Source: DASSUW01 sp963803335
Lineage (GTDB): Bacteria > Actinomycetota > Thermoleophilia > Solirubrobacterales > Solirubrobacteraceae
DNA: 64,000 bases
Assembly (NCBI GenBank): GCA_963803335.1
Contig: CAWDME010000012.1
Location: 372,001 to 436,000 of the forward strand
Reading direction: 5' to 3'
Of the stretch, positions 9,233 to 16,936 are shown in pieces. The notes beneath the pieces were generated by a model. The model did no database searches, had not been told where the DNA came from, and worked only from the letters and a program-made list of their open reading frames with translations. Each line of letters opens with the position of its first letter. Position 1 is the first letter of the stretch. Position numbers and translations under genes: made by a program.

Positions 9233-9261
9233 GCCAGAGGCCGGAAAACGCGCCTCCTGGC
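9233..9261 (-). terminator. Hairpin between tig and clpP
   Basis: GCCAGAGGC (9233-9241) pairs with GCCTCCTGGC (9252-9261) with one bulge, extended by CTAG/CTAG outside. On the minus strand it follows the trigger factor stop by 18 bases, so it could end or attenuate tig transcripts before clpP. No strong U-run is present. Confidence 0.4.
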
Positions 9262-9278
9262 TAGTTTGAATCTGACCG

Positions 9279-10682
9279 TTAGCGGCCAGGCGTCCAAAGC
9301 TCGCCGGGGCCGCTCGACTCCTCGCGGCCCGGCGTCCACAACTTCTCGCGCGCCTGCGCCTGCTCGACGGTGATCGGCTTGGCGGCGTCGGCGACGAGAT
9401 CGAGCGCCTTGCGCTGCGCGAGGTCCTCCTTGAGCGTCTCGATCCGGCCGCTGGACTTGAGCCGTTCGAGCAGCTTCTTCGGCGAGACCGATTGGGACCC
9501 ACCCACCCCGTCGCCGGCGGCCTGCTCGACCGCCTCGAGCACCTCGTCGTCGCTGGGCTCGATGCCCTCAGCCTCGATGATCGCCGCGAGCACGGCCTCG
9601 CGCCGCAGCGCCTGCTCGGCGTCGGGCTTGGCGCGCTCGACGATCGCTTCCTCTTCCTGGCCCGCGATGCGCAGATAGGCATCGCGCGAGATGCCCTGGT
9701 GCGCGAGCGAGTGCAGCATCTGATCCCACTGCTCGCGCGCGCGGGCCTCGACCAGCGCGTCAGGCAGATCGACCTTGGCGGCCTTGACCACCGAGTCGAG
9801 CGCCGCCTCACGGAACTCGGCCTCGATCCGGGCGGTCTCGCTCTCGTTGAGCCGCGTGCGGATGTCCTCGCGCAGCTCGTCGAGCGTGTCGAAGCCGGCT
9901 TCGGCGGCGAGGTCGTCGTCGACGGCGGGCAGCTCCTTCGCCTTGACCTCCTTGACGGTCACGGCGAACTGCGCCTCCTGGCCCGCGAGCTCGGGCGCGC
10001 CGTACTCCTCGGGGAAGGTGACGGTGACGGTGCGCTCGTCGCCGGCCGCAGCGCCCTCGAGCTGGTCCTCGAAGCCGGGCACCAGGCGGCCTGAGCCGAG
10101 CTCGACCATCTGGTCGCGGCCCTCGCCGCCGGCGAACGGCTCGCCGTCGAGCGTGCCGAGGTAGTCCATGACCACGAAGTCGCCCGTGGCGGCGGCGCGA
10201 TCGACCGTGTCCAGCCGCGCAGAGCGCTCGCGGATGCGGTCGATCTCGGCGTTGAGCGCCTCGTCGTCGACCTGCGGGTCGCGCTTGCCGACCTCGACGC
10301 CCTTGTAGTCGCCGAGCTCGGCCCTCGGCCGCACGCCGATCTCGATCGAGAAGCGCAGCGGTTCTCCCTGGCGCGGCAGGTCGCCGAGATCGAGGTCCGG
10401 CTCGCCCACGGGCGCGATGTGCGCCGCGTCGATCGCGGCCGTGTACCACGCGCCGATCGAGTCACGCACCGCCTCGTCGAGGACGGCGTCACGACCCATG
10501 CGCTGCACGATCACCGGTGGGGGCGCCTTGCCGGCACGGAAGCCGGGCACGCGGATGTTGCGGCCAAGCCGCTTGGCGGCCTGCGCGACGCGGCGCTCGA
10601 CCTCCTCGGCCGGCACCTCCGCCTGTACGCGCACGCGCGACTCAGGGAGTTCGGTGACAGTGGTGACGACGTCGGTGGCCAT
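9279..10682 (-). CDS. tig: Trigger factor, ribosome-associated chaperone
   Basis: A 467-residue protein from ATG 10682. It shows the ribosome-binding N-domain with the loop PGFRAGKAPPPVI (signature GFRxGKxP), an FKBP-type prolyl isomerase domain at about 160-245 (GDFVVMDYLGTLDGEPF, LVPGFEDQLEG) and the helical C-domain. It binds at the exit tunnel and folds nascent chains. The C-terminus carries a duplicated LWTPGR end motif. The order tig-clpP-clpX on one strand is conserved. Longer in-frame extension to 10898 is possible but unnecessary, because the ATG matches the family start. Confidence 0.95.
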   Translation of the reverse strand: MATDVVTTVTELPESRVRVQAEVPAEEVERRVAQAAKRLGRNIRVPGFRAGKAPPPVIVQRMGRDAVLDEAVRDSIGAWYTAAIDAAHIAPVGEPDLDLGDLPRQGEPLRFSIEIGVRPRAELGDYKGVEVGKRDPQVDDEALNAEIDRIRERSARLDTVDRAAATGDFVVMDYLGTLDGEPFAGGEGRDQMVELGSGRLVPGFEDQLEGAAAGDERTVTVTFPEEYGAPELAGQEAQFAVTVKEVKAKELPAVDDDLAAEAGFDTLDELREDIRTRLNESETARIEAEFREAALDSVVKAAKVDLPDALVEARAREQWDQMLHSLAHQGISRDAYLRIAGQEEEAIVERAKPDAEQALRREAVLAAIIEAEGIEPSDDEVLEAVEQAAGDGVGGSQSVSPKKLLERLKSSGRIETLKEDLAQRKALDLVADAAKPITVEQAQAREKLWTPGREESSGPGELWTPGR

Positions 10683-10711
10683 CGGCGGGCCACCACGATA
10701 CAAAGCGGCAC

Positions 10712-10807
10712 GTGCTCGCCTGGCTCTACACCGGCCCGCTCGGCCATCTCGCCGCCGGTGTGGCCGACTGGATCGAACTGTTCGTCCAGCACGTTCGCAA
10801 CCGCTGA
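10712..10807 (+). CDS. Possible 31-residue protein with WLYTGPLGHL motif
   Basis: GTG 10712 opens a 31-codon frame in the gap between the divergent tig and chemoreceptor genes. It begins with LAWLYTGPLGHLAAGVADW and ends with a basic tail (HVRNR). From memory, short actinobacterial hypothetical proteins share the WLYTGPxGHL motif, but I could not search. The hydrophobic, Trp-rich, basic-ended layout suggests a membrane-associated peptide. The ribosome site is weak. It overlaps the probable tig promoter region. Confidence 0.45.
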   Translation: MLAWLYTGPLGHLAAGVADWIELFVQHVRNR

Positions 10808-10906
10808 TCTCTCCACCGTCGGCTGCCTGACACCCGGTCAGACACTTCGACCGCCGCTGCCGATGACCGGGCGGTCCCTCCGCTACCAAAGGATCCACCG
10901 GTTCCC

Positions 10907-12757
10907 ATGCAGTTCTTCCGCAACCTTCGCCTGGCCGTTCGCTTGGCCATCGGCTTCGGCTCCCTTGCCGTCGGTCTGCTGCTCGTGGGCGTCGTCGCCA
11001 TCTCGGCGATGGGCGGCCTGAACAGCAAGACCAATCAGCTCGGGACTCACGACCTGCGCGCCACCCGCATCGCCGGCGAGCTGTCTGAGCGCAGCGCCAC
11101 CATCGGCCATCTCGTGGCCCAGCACCTCTATGTACACGATGGCGACCTCAAGGCCGAGGACGCGCTCGCCAAGCGCATCGAGGCGCTGGCGGCCGAGAAC
11201 ACCAAGGACGGCGCCGCCCTCAAGACCCTGCTCCAGGGCGGGCCGGCGGCCGACGAGATGAACACGTTCGCGGATGTCCGCGCCACGTTCGTCGCGAGCT
11301 GGCAGGAGGCCATCAAGCGCTCCCGCCAGGAGACCATCTCCGGCGACGAGGAGCGCAACGGCTCGCGCAACCTCTACACCGCGCAGGTCGCCCCGAACGC
11401 CGACAAGCTCGGCGCCGCCGTCGAGGCGCTCCAGACCGCGATCGAGAGCTCGTCGAACGCGACGATCAAGGAGGCCGCGGCCTCGGAGTCGAGCGGCAAG
11501 CGCACGATCATCACCGTCGCGCTGCTCGCCCTCCTCGCCGCCGCCGCGCTGGCGATCTTCATCACCCGGTCGGTCACCGCGCCGGTCGCCGCGCTCGGCA
11601 CGCGTCTGCGTTCGCTCAACGAGCACTGCCTCGCCGGCCTGATGGCCGGTCTGGAGGCGATCCGCAACGGCAACCTGACCCGCACCGTGACCTCGGTCAC
11701 GACGCCCGTCGAGATCAAGTCGCGCGACGAGCTCGGCCAGCTGTCGAAGACGTTCAACGACATGCTCGGCAAGGCGCAGCAGTCGATCGAGGCCTACAGC
11801 AACATGCGCGCGCAGCTCAGCGAGTTGATCGGCGACGTGGCCGGCAACGCCACGACCGTCGCCTCGGCCTCGCAGCAGATGGCGTCGACGTCCGACGAGG
11901 CCGGCCGCGCGGTCGGCGAGATCGCCAACGCCGTTGGCGACGTCGCCCAGGGCGCCGAGCGCCAGGTCCGCATGGTCGAGGCCGCCCGCGGCTCCGCCCA
12001 GCAGGCGTCCGAGGCCGCGTCGGCGAGCGCCGAGCGCGCTCAGGAGACCGCGGTCGCCGCGCAGGAGGCCCGCGAGGTCGCCCGCGAGGGCGTCAGCGCC
12101 GCCGAGCAGGCGACCGGCGCCATCCGTGGCGTCGCCGACTCGTCGGCCGAGGTCGCGGGTGCCATCGAGGATCTCGCTGCCCGCAGCGAGCGGATCGGCG
12201 GCATCGTCGACACGATCACCGGCATCGCCGAGCAGACCAACCTGCTCGCCCTCAACGCCGCAATCGAGGCCGCCCGTGCCGGCGAGCAGGGCCGCGGCTT
12301 CGCCGTCGTCGCCGAAGAGGTCCGCAAGCTGGCCGAGGAGTCCCAGGACGCCGCCGGCCAGATCGCCGGCCTGATCGGCGAGATCCAGACCGAGACCCAG
12401 AAGGTCGTCGGCGTCGTCGCCGACGGTGCCAAGCGCACCGAGGACGGCGTCGCCACCGTCGAGCAGGCCCGCTCGGCGTTCGAGCAGATCGGCGCCGCGG
12501 TCGACCAGATGAGCGAGCGGATCAGCGAGATCGCGACCGCCGCCCAGCAGATCTCGGCCGAGACGACGCAGATGGAGACCAGCATCGGCGAGGTCGCGGC
12601 CGTCGCCGAGCAGTCCTCGGCCTCGGCCGAGCAGGTCTCCGCCAGCACCCAGCAGACCAGCGCCTCCACCCAGGAGATCGCTGCGTCCGCCCAGGAGCTG
12701 GCCCGCACCGCCGAGCGCCTCCAGGCGCTCGTCAGCCGCTTCACGCTGACGGCGTAA
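10907..12757 (+). CDS. Methyl-accepting chemotaxis protein
   Basis: A 616-residue transmembrane chemoreceptor. Membrane segments lie at about residues 12-33 and 202-222. Between them is a helical, probably four-helix-bundle, periplasmic sensor. HAMP follows at about 222-285 (RSVTAPVAALGTRLRSL). The cytoplasmic coiled coil has the conserved signalling tip EQTNLLALNAAIEAARAGEQ. It should modulate CheA through CheW, but no other che gene is nearby, so it is an orphan receptor gene. Start ATG 10907. A strong palindrome closes the gene. Confidence 0.95.
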   Translation: MQFFRNLRLAVRLAIGFGSLAVGLLLVGVVAISAMGGLNSKTNQLGTHDLRATRIAGELSERSATIGHLVAQHLYVHDGDLKAEDALAKRIEALAAENTKDGAALKTLLQGGPAADEMNTFADVRATFVASWQEAIKRSRQETISGDEERNGSRNLYTAQVAPNADKLGAAVEALQTAIESSSNATIKEAAASESSGKRTIITVALLALLAAAALAIFITRSVTAPVAALGTRLRSLNEHCLAGLMAGLEAIRNGNLTRTVTSVTTPVEIKSRDELGQLSKTFNDMLGKAQQSIEAYSNMRAQLSELIGDVAGNATTVASASQQMASTSDEAGRAVGEIANAVGDVAQGAERQVRMVEAARGSAQQASEAASASAERAQETAVAAQEAREVAREGVSAAEQATGAIRGVADSSAEVAGAIEDLAARSERIGGIVDTITGIAEQTNLLALNAAIEAARAGEQGRGFAVVAEEVRKLAEESQDAAGQIAGLIGEIQTETQKVVGVVADGAKRTEDGVATVEQARSAFEQIGAAVDQMSERISEIATAAQQISAETTQMETSIGEVAAVAEQSSASAEQVSASTQQTSASTQEIAASAQELARTAERLQALVSRFTLTA

Positions 12758-12762
12758 GCTCC

Positions 12763-12794
12763 AGTGCCCACCGGCCTGCAGGCCGGTGGGCACT
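12763..12794. terminator. 32-bp perfect palindrome between chemoreceptor and sigma gene
   Basis: AGTGCCCACCGGCCTG and its exact inverse form a 14-bp stem with a TGCA loop. It starts 5 bases after the chemoreceptor stop and is followed by CCTTAT. It would act as an intrinsic-type terminator, though the U-run is poor. It ends only 4 bases before the next ATG, so it is also the entire leader of the sigma gene. Confidence 0.7.
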
Positions 12795-12798
12795 CCTT

Positions 12799-13836
12799 AT
12801 GCCTTCCGTCGATCACCTTCTCCGTACCGGCCATGAGCACGGCTGCGTGGACGAATCCCTGCTGAGTCATACCGTCGAAGACCTCGAGCTCGACGACGAG
12901 GGGATCGACGCGCTGCGCGCTCGCCTCGCGGACGAGGGCATCGAGGTCCGCGATGATTGCGGGCAGCACGCCCCGCCCACGCGCGTCTCCAACGGCGAGC
13001 TGGCCGGCTACACCACCGACGCGCTGCAGCTCTTCCTCAACGAGGCGGGCCGCTACCCGTTGCTCACGCCCGCCGACGAGGTCGAGCTGGCGAAGGCGAT
13101 CGAGCGCGGCGACCTCGCCGCCAAGGAGCGCATGATCAACTCGAACCTCCGGCTCGTGGTCTCCATCGCCCGCAAGTACCAGGGCGTGGGCGAGCTGTCA
13201 CTGCTCGATCTCATCCAGGAGGGCATGCTCGGCCTGATCCGCGCCGCCGAGAAGTTCGACTGGCGCAAGGGGTTCCGCTTCTCCACCTACGCGACGCTGT
13301 GGATCCGCCAGGCCATCGGCCGCGCGCTCGACGAGCAGGGCCGGACGATCCGCGTGCCGATCAGTGTCGCCCAGCGCGAGCGCAAGATCGGCACTGCCGA
13401 GCGCGCGCTGGCGACGCGGCTCGGCCGCGCCCCCACCGTCGAGGAGATCGCGGCCGAGGCCGAGCTCAAGCCCGAGCAGGTGCAGGAGATGCGCGACCTC
13501 GCGCGCACGGTGACCAGCCTCGAGCGGCCGGTCGGCGACGACGACGGCGCCGAGCTCGGCGCGCTGCTGCCGAGCGACGGTCCCGGGCCTGAGGAGGAGG
13601 TCCAGCTGACGCTGCGCGAGGAGGCGGTGCGCGACGTCATCCGCCAGCTGCCGGAGCCCCAGCGCGAGGTCATCCAGTTGCGCTTCGGCCTCGACGGCGA
13701 CCGCGATCCAGTCTCGATCCGTGAGACCGCGCGCCGGCTGGAGATGCGGCCCGCCGAGGTCACCCGGCTCGAGCGGCACGCGCTCGAGGAGCTCGCCCTG
13801 CGGCGAGAGGTCGCCGCACTGCGCGAGGCGGCCTGA
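12799..13836 (+). CDS. Primary-type (group 1/2) sigma-70 factor
   Basis: A 345-residue RNA polymerase sigma subunit. Residues 1-55 resemble region 1.1 (ending GIDALRARLADEGIEV). Region 1.2 is DALQLFLNEAGRYPLLT, regions 2.1-2.4 run through NLRLVVSIARKYQG, LDLIQEGMLGLIRA and GFRFSTYATLWIRQAI, region 3 follows, and region 4 has QREVIQLRFGLDG plus the helix-turn-helix SIRETARRLEM. It is smaller than a typical housekeeping RpoD, so a group 2 paralogue is likely. It is convergent with the STAS gene, 1 base apart. Confidence 0.9.
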   Translation: MPSVDHLLRTGHEHGCVDESLLSHTVEDLELDDEGIDALRARLADEGIEVRDDCGQHAPPTRVSNGELAGYTTDALQLFLNEAGRYPLLTPADEVELAKAIERGDLAAKERMINSNLRLVVSIARKYQGVGELSLLDLIQEGMLGLIRAAEKFDWRKGFRFSTYATLWIRQAIGRALDEQGRTIRVPISVAQRERKIGTAERALATRLGRAPTVEEIAAEAELKPEQVQEMRDLARTVTSLERPVGDDDGAELGALLPSDGPGPEEEVQLTLREEAVRDVIRQLPEPQREVIQLRFGLDGDRDPVSIRETARRLEMRPAEVTRLERHALEELALRREVAALREAA

Positions 13837-13837
13837 G

Positions 13838-14188
13838 CTAGGCGGGGGCGCCGTCGGCCGCGAGGGCGGCGGCGCGCGTCGCGAACAGCCGGAAGCGCTG
13901 CGTGAGGTTCGTCATCTCCAGCAGCTTGCGCACCGGGCCCTCCGGGGCCACGACCGCGAGCAGCGTGCCGCCCTCGTCGAGCTGCGACGCGGCCTTGAGG
14001 ATCGTGCCAAGCGCCGTCGAGTCGATGAACGTGACGTCGTTGAGGTCGAGCACGAGCCGGCCGCCACGGCTCGTAGCCGCCATCGCCAACACGGTCGAGA
14101 GCCGCGGCGTGGCGGAGATGTCCAGCTCGCCCGAAGCCACGATCAGGTGGCCGCGGTCGATGGGGTCGTGATCGATCTGGTAGTCCAT
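13838..14188 (-). CDS. STAS-domain anti-sigma factor antagonist
   Basis: A 116-residue single STAS domain of the SpoIIAA/RsbV type. The phosphorylation-loop region is VTFIDSTALGTIL, with Ser57 the probable serine phosphorylated by a RsbW-like kinase. Such proteins release a sigma factor by binding its anti-sigma partner. It is convergent with a sigma-70 gene, but that sigma is of the primary class and normally not anti-sigma controlled, so a functional link is uncertain. No kinase gene is adjacent. Confidence 0.88.
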   Translation of the reverse strand: MDYQIDHDPIDRGHLIVASGELDISATPRLSTVLAMAATSRGGRLVLDLNDVTFIDSTALGTILKAASQLDEGGTLLAVVAPEGPVRKLLEMTNLTQRFRLFATRAAALAADGAPA

Positions 14189-14235
14189 GGGCGGCGAGTC
14201 GATACCCGAACGACGGGCTTCCTATTCTTCACGAC

Positions 14236-15135
14236 TCACGCCACGCGTGCGACGTTACGCAAACGGGCGGGTGTGTCGTCGTCGAAGTTCGCGAAGAAAC
14301 CGCCGACGACGTCCTCCAGCTCCGCCATCCCGTCGGCGCAGAACAGCACCGGCTGGTACTTGGTGATGTCGTAGTCGAGCGTGCCCATCTCGAGCAGGTC
14401 CAGCGGCCGCAGGTCGGCCCCGCGAAACTCCTCGATCTCCCCGTAAGACGAGAGAATCCCGGCGCCATACGCGCGCACCTCGCCGTCCTCGCGCAGGACG
14501 CCGAACTCGATCGTGAACCAGAAGACGTCGGCGAGGAACTGCAGCGCGTCGTCGGTCTCCACGCGCTGGGCGGCCAGGCCGGCCTCGCGCTTGATCGCGG
14601 CGAAGCGCGGGCTGGCGAGCAGGTTGCCGTGCCCGATCACCTCGTGGATGAGGTCGGGCTCGGGCGTGTAGAGGGGCATCGCCCCATGGCGGATGTACTG
14701 CGTCGAGTGGAAGACGCGGTCGCCGAGCGCGCCGAGGAAGTCGCGCAGCGGCACGAGCCCGGCGGCGCAGTGGTAGCTCCAGCCGGTGAGCGGCTCCAGG
14801 CCGGCCGTCACCTCGTCGAGCTGCGGGATGTGATCCGTCGGGAGCGCGAGCGCGGCGGCGGCATCGCAGAACTCTCGGCACGCGTAGCGCGCGTGCTTGG
14901 GCGCCAGCTCGCGCGAGACGATCCGCCAGACCTCGTGCTCGGCCTCGGTGTACTCGATCCGAGGCGTCGGATCGCCCGGCTTCCAGGCGACGGCCTGCGC
15001 GGCAATGTGGTTGCGCCGCTCGCGGTAGAGAGGATCGCAGGCGCCAGGATGGTCACGCCCGAGCTCGACGGTGACCGACCCGTCCTCGTTCTCGGTGACC
15101 GGTGAGTACAGCTGGGCTTCCTCGAACATGAACAT
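14236..15135 (-). CDS. phhA: Phenylalanine 4-monooxygenase (aromatic amino acid hydroxylase)
   Basis: A 299-residue non-haem iron enzyme that converts phenylalanine to tyrosine with tetrahydropterin and oxygen. The iron ligands are visible: His164 and His169 in HEVIGHGNLL, and Glu210 in WFTIEFG. Arg/Asp residues around RHGAMPLYTPEPD form the substrate pocket. There is no N-terminal ACT domain, as usual for bacterial forms. The start is ATG 15135, with a second ATG two codons later. It is divergent from an Lrp-type regulator across a 57-bp gap carrying an inverted repeat. Confidence 0.95.
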   Translation of the reverse strand: MFMFEEAQLYSPVTENEDGSVTVELGRDHPGACDPLYRERRNHIAAQAVAWKPGDPTPRIEYTEAEHEVWRIVSRELAPKHARYACREFCDAAAALALPTDHIPQLDEVTAGLEPLTGWSYHCAAGLVPLRDFLGALGDRVFHSTQYIRHGAMPLYTPEPDLIHEVIGHGNLLASPRFAAIKREAGLAAQRVETDDALQFLADVFWFTIEFGVLREDGEVRAYGAGILSSYGEIEEFRGADLRPLDLLEMGTLDYDITKYQPVLFCADGMAELEDVVGGFFANFDDDTPARLRNVARVA

Positions 15136-15178
15136 GCCGTCTATCGCGCGCGCGAGGCGCACGCAATCAAGACGGCAT
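15134..15178. promoter_or_regulatory. Inverted repeat in the phhA/Lrp divergent promoter
   Basis: ATGCCGTC (15134-15141) and GACGGCAT (15171-15178) are perfect inverse copies with a 29-base spacer. They cover the phhA start and sit just upstream of the regulator. Lrp-type proteins bind spaced dyads as multimers, so this is a candidate operator for both genes. Confidence 0.45.
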
Positions 15179-15192
15179 AGAGTGGGTCCCAT

Positions 15193-15642
15193 ATGCAAAG
15201 ACCCGTGCGCCTGGACGAGCTGGATCGCAAGATCCTTGATCACCTGGAGCGCGACGGTCGAGCCACTTTGGCCGACGTCGGGGAGGCCGTCGGGCTCTCC
15301 TCGTCGGCGGTCAAGCGACGGGTCGATCGGCTCGAGCAGTCCGGGGTGATCGTCGGCTACGCGGCGATCGTCGACCCGTCGGCGGTCGGCGACCGCCTCG
15401 AGGCGTTCATCGAGCTCTACTGCGCCGACACGGTCGCACCGGGCGACCTGCTGTCCTCGGTCGCCGACCTCGACGCCGTGGTGGCGGCGCACACGGTGGC
15501 CGGCGACGCGGACGCGGTGGTGCGCGTGCGGGTCGCGGGGATCGAGGCGCTCGAGCGTGTGATCGAGCAGCTGCGGCGCGACCCGAAGGTGATGCGTACG
15601 CGGACGATGGTGGCGCTGTCGACGCTGGTCGAGCGGCCCTGA
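15193..15642 (+). CDS. Lrp/AsnC-family transcriptional regulator
   Basis: A 149-residue regulator. The N-terminal winged helix-turn-helix is LDELDRKILDHLERDGRAT followed by LADVGEAVGLSSSAVKRRVD. The C-terminal RAM/ACT-like ligand domain runs from about residue 65 (FIELYCADTV) to the end. Lrp proteins sense amino acids; divergence from phenylalanine hydroxylase suggests that phenylalanine or tyrosine controls phhA. Confidence 0.9.
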   Translation: MQRPVRLDELDRKILDHLERDGRATLADVGEAVGLSSSAVKRRVDRLEQSGVIVGYAAIVDPSAVGDRLEAFIELYCADTVAPGDLLSSVADLDAVVAAHTVAGDADAVVRVRVAGIEALERVIEQLRRDPKVMRTRTMVALSTLVERP

Positions 15643-15711
15643 GGCGCCCAGCTGCAGTTCGCCGAGACCGACGCAACGGCCGCGGTGAAACACTCTCGGG
15701 TTCTGTAACGT

Positions 15712-15734
15712 CCGGATGGTGGGTAACCATCCGG
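15712..15734 (+). promoter_or_regulatory. Hairpin immediately upstream of the hydrolase start
   Basis: CCGGATGGT (15712-15720) and ACCATCCGG (15726-15734) form a perfect 9-bp stem around GGGTA. It ends two bases before ATG 15737. It could be an operator or an RNA hairpin that occludes the ribosome site. An alternative start (15716) lies inside it. Confidence 0.5.
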
Positions 15735-15736
15735 GC

Positions 15737-16936
15737 ATGGCCGACGAGCTCCGCGCGCTCACCCGCCTGACGTTCGACGAGCTCGGGCACGCCACCGGCG
15801 GGATCGGATCGATGCACCGAGCGATCGCCGACCGGGCGTTCGGGCCGGTCGGCTCGGGGCTCCCGCGGACCCTGCACGACGCGATCTCGAGCGGCGTATA
15901 CACCGGGCTGCGCGGTGCTGCCGGCCTCGCCGGGCGCGCTGCCGGCACCGCCGTGGCAGGCCGTGGCCGGCCGCTGTCGGTGACGCCGACGGGCGCCGCG
16001 GTGCTCGCCGTCCTCAACGGCCTGCGCGGGGACACGCTGGAGGCCGAGGGCAGCGATCTCGCCGAGCCGATGCGCATCCGCGTGGACGGGCACCCGTGCC
16101 CCGCCTCCGACTTCCCGGACGCGGGCCCGCGCGTCGTCGTGTTCCTGCACGGGCTGTTCGAGACCGAGTACGCCTGGGGCCACGAGTCCTACGGCAAGCG
16201 GCTCGCGCGCGACCTCGGCGCCACCCCGGTCTACGTCCGCTACAACACCGGCCGCCGCATCTCCGAGAACGGCCGGTCGCTCGCCGAGCTGATGGACGAG
16301 CTGGTGGCCGAGTGGCCGGTCGAGGTCAAGCAGATCGCGCTCGTGGGCCACTCGATGGGCGGCCTCGTCGCGCGCAGCGCCTGCCATGCGGGCGGCGACT
16401 GGACAGCGCTCGTGCGCCACACGGTGTCGCTCGGCACGCCGCACACCGGCGCGCCGCTCGAGTCGGCCGTGCACTACGCGGCGGCGACCCTCGGCGCGGT
16501 CGGCGAGACGCGTCCGTTCGCCGGCTTCCTGCGCCGCCGCAGCGGCGGGATCCGCGATCTGCGCTCCGGCTCGCTGGTCGACGAGGACTGGCACGGCCGC
16601 GACCCCGAGGCGCTGCGCGCCGCGGCCTGCCGCGAGGTGCCGCTGCTCGAGGGCGCTGCGCACCACTTCGTCGCCGCCACGGTCACCGGCAGCCCGGAAC
16701 ATCCCGTCAGCCGGCTGATCGGCGACTGGCTCGTGCTGCAGCCGAGCGCTTCAGGCCGCAGCCGCACGCGCGTGATCGGCTTCGACGAAGCGAACGGCAT
16801 GCACGTCGGCGGGTCGCATCATCTCGCGCTGCTCAATCACCCGGCGGTGTATGAGCAGCTGCGCGAGTGGCTCGCGCGAGCGCCTCGGTCCGGCTCGCCA
16901 GCCACGGCACCGCGGCCTCGTGCTCGGGCTTCATGA
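15737..16936 (+). CDS. Alpha/beta-hydrolase, PGAP1/lipase-like esterase
   Basis: About 399 residues from ATG 15737 (406 from ATG 15716). The oxyanion strand VVVFLHGLFETEYAW and the nucleophile elbow LVGHSMGGLVARSA identify a serine lipase/esterase of the PGAP1 or palmitoyl-thioesterase-like group; SLGTPHTGAP is typical of it. A His close to the C-terminus (GGSHHLALLNHP) is the likely catalytic His. The N-terminal about 100 residues are helical and may bind lipid; there is no obvious signal peptide. The last 104 bases overlap, antisense, the convergent decarboxylase gene. Confidence 0.82.
   Translation: MADELRALTRLTFDELGHATGGIGSMHRAIADRAFGPVGSGLPRTLHDAISSGVYTGLRGAAGLAGRAAGTAVAGRGRPLSVTPTGAAVLAVLNGLRGDTLEAEGSDLAEPMRIRVDGHPCPASDFPDAGPRVVVFLHGLFETEYAWGHESYGKRLARDLGATPVYVRYNTGRRISENGRSLAELMDELVAEWPVEVKQIALVGHSMGGLVARSACHAGGDWTALVRHTVSLGTPHTGAPLESAVHYAAATLGAVGETRPFAGFLRRRSGGIRDLRSGSLVDEDWHGRDPEALRAAACREVPLLEGAAHHFVAATVTGSPEHPVSRLIGDWLVLQPSASGRSRTRVIGFDEANGMHVGGSHHLALLNHPAVYEQLREWLARAPRSGSPATAPRPRARAS

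Noticed and set aside
10883..12793. 636-codon minus-strand open frame
   Set aside because: Antisense to the chemoreceptor; it consists of Leu/Gly/Asp runs mirroring the coiled-coil Ala/Glu codons.
15136..16077. N-terminal extension of phenylalanine hydroxylase to 613 residues
   Set aside because: The upstream part of the open frame is antisense to the Lrp and hydrolase genes; the family N-terminus matches ATG 15135.
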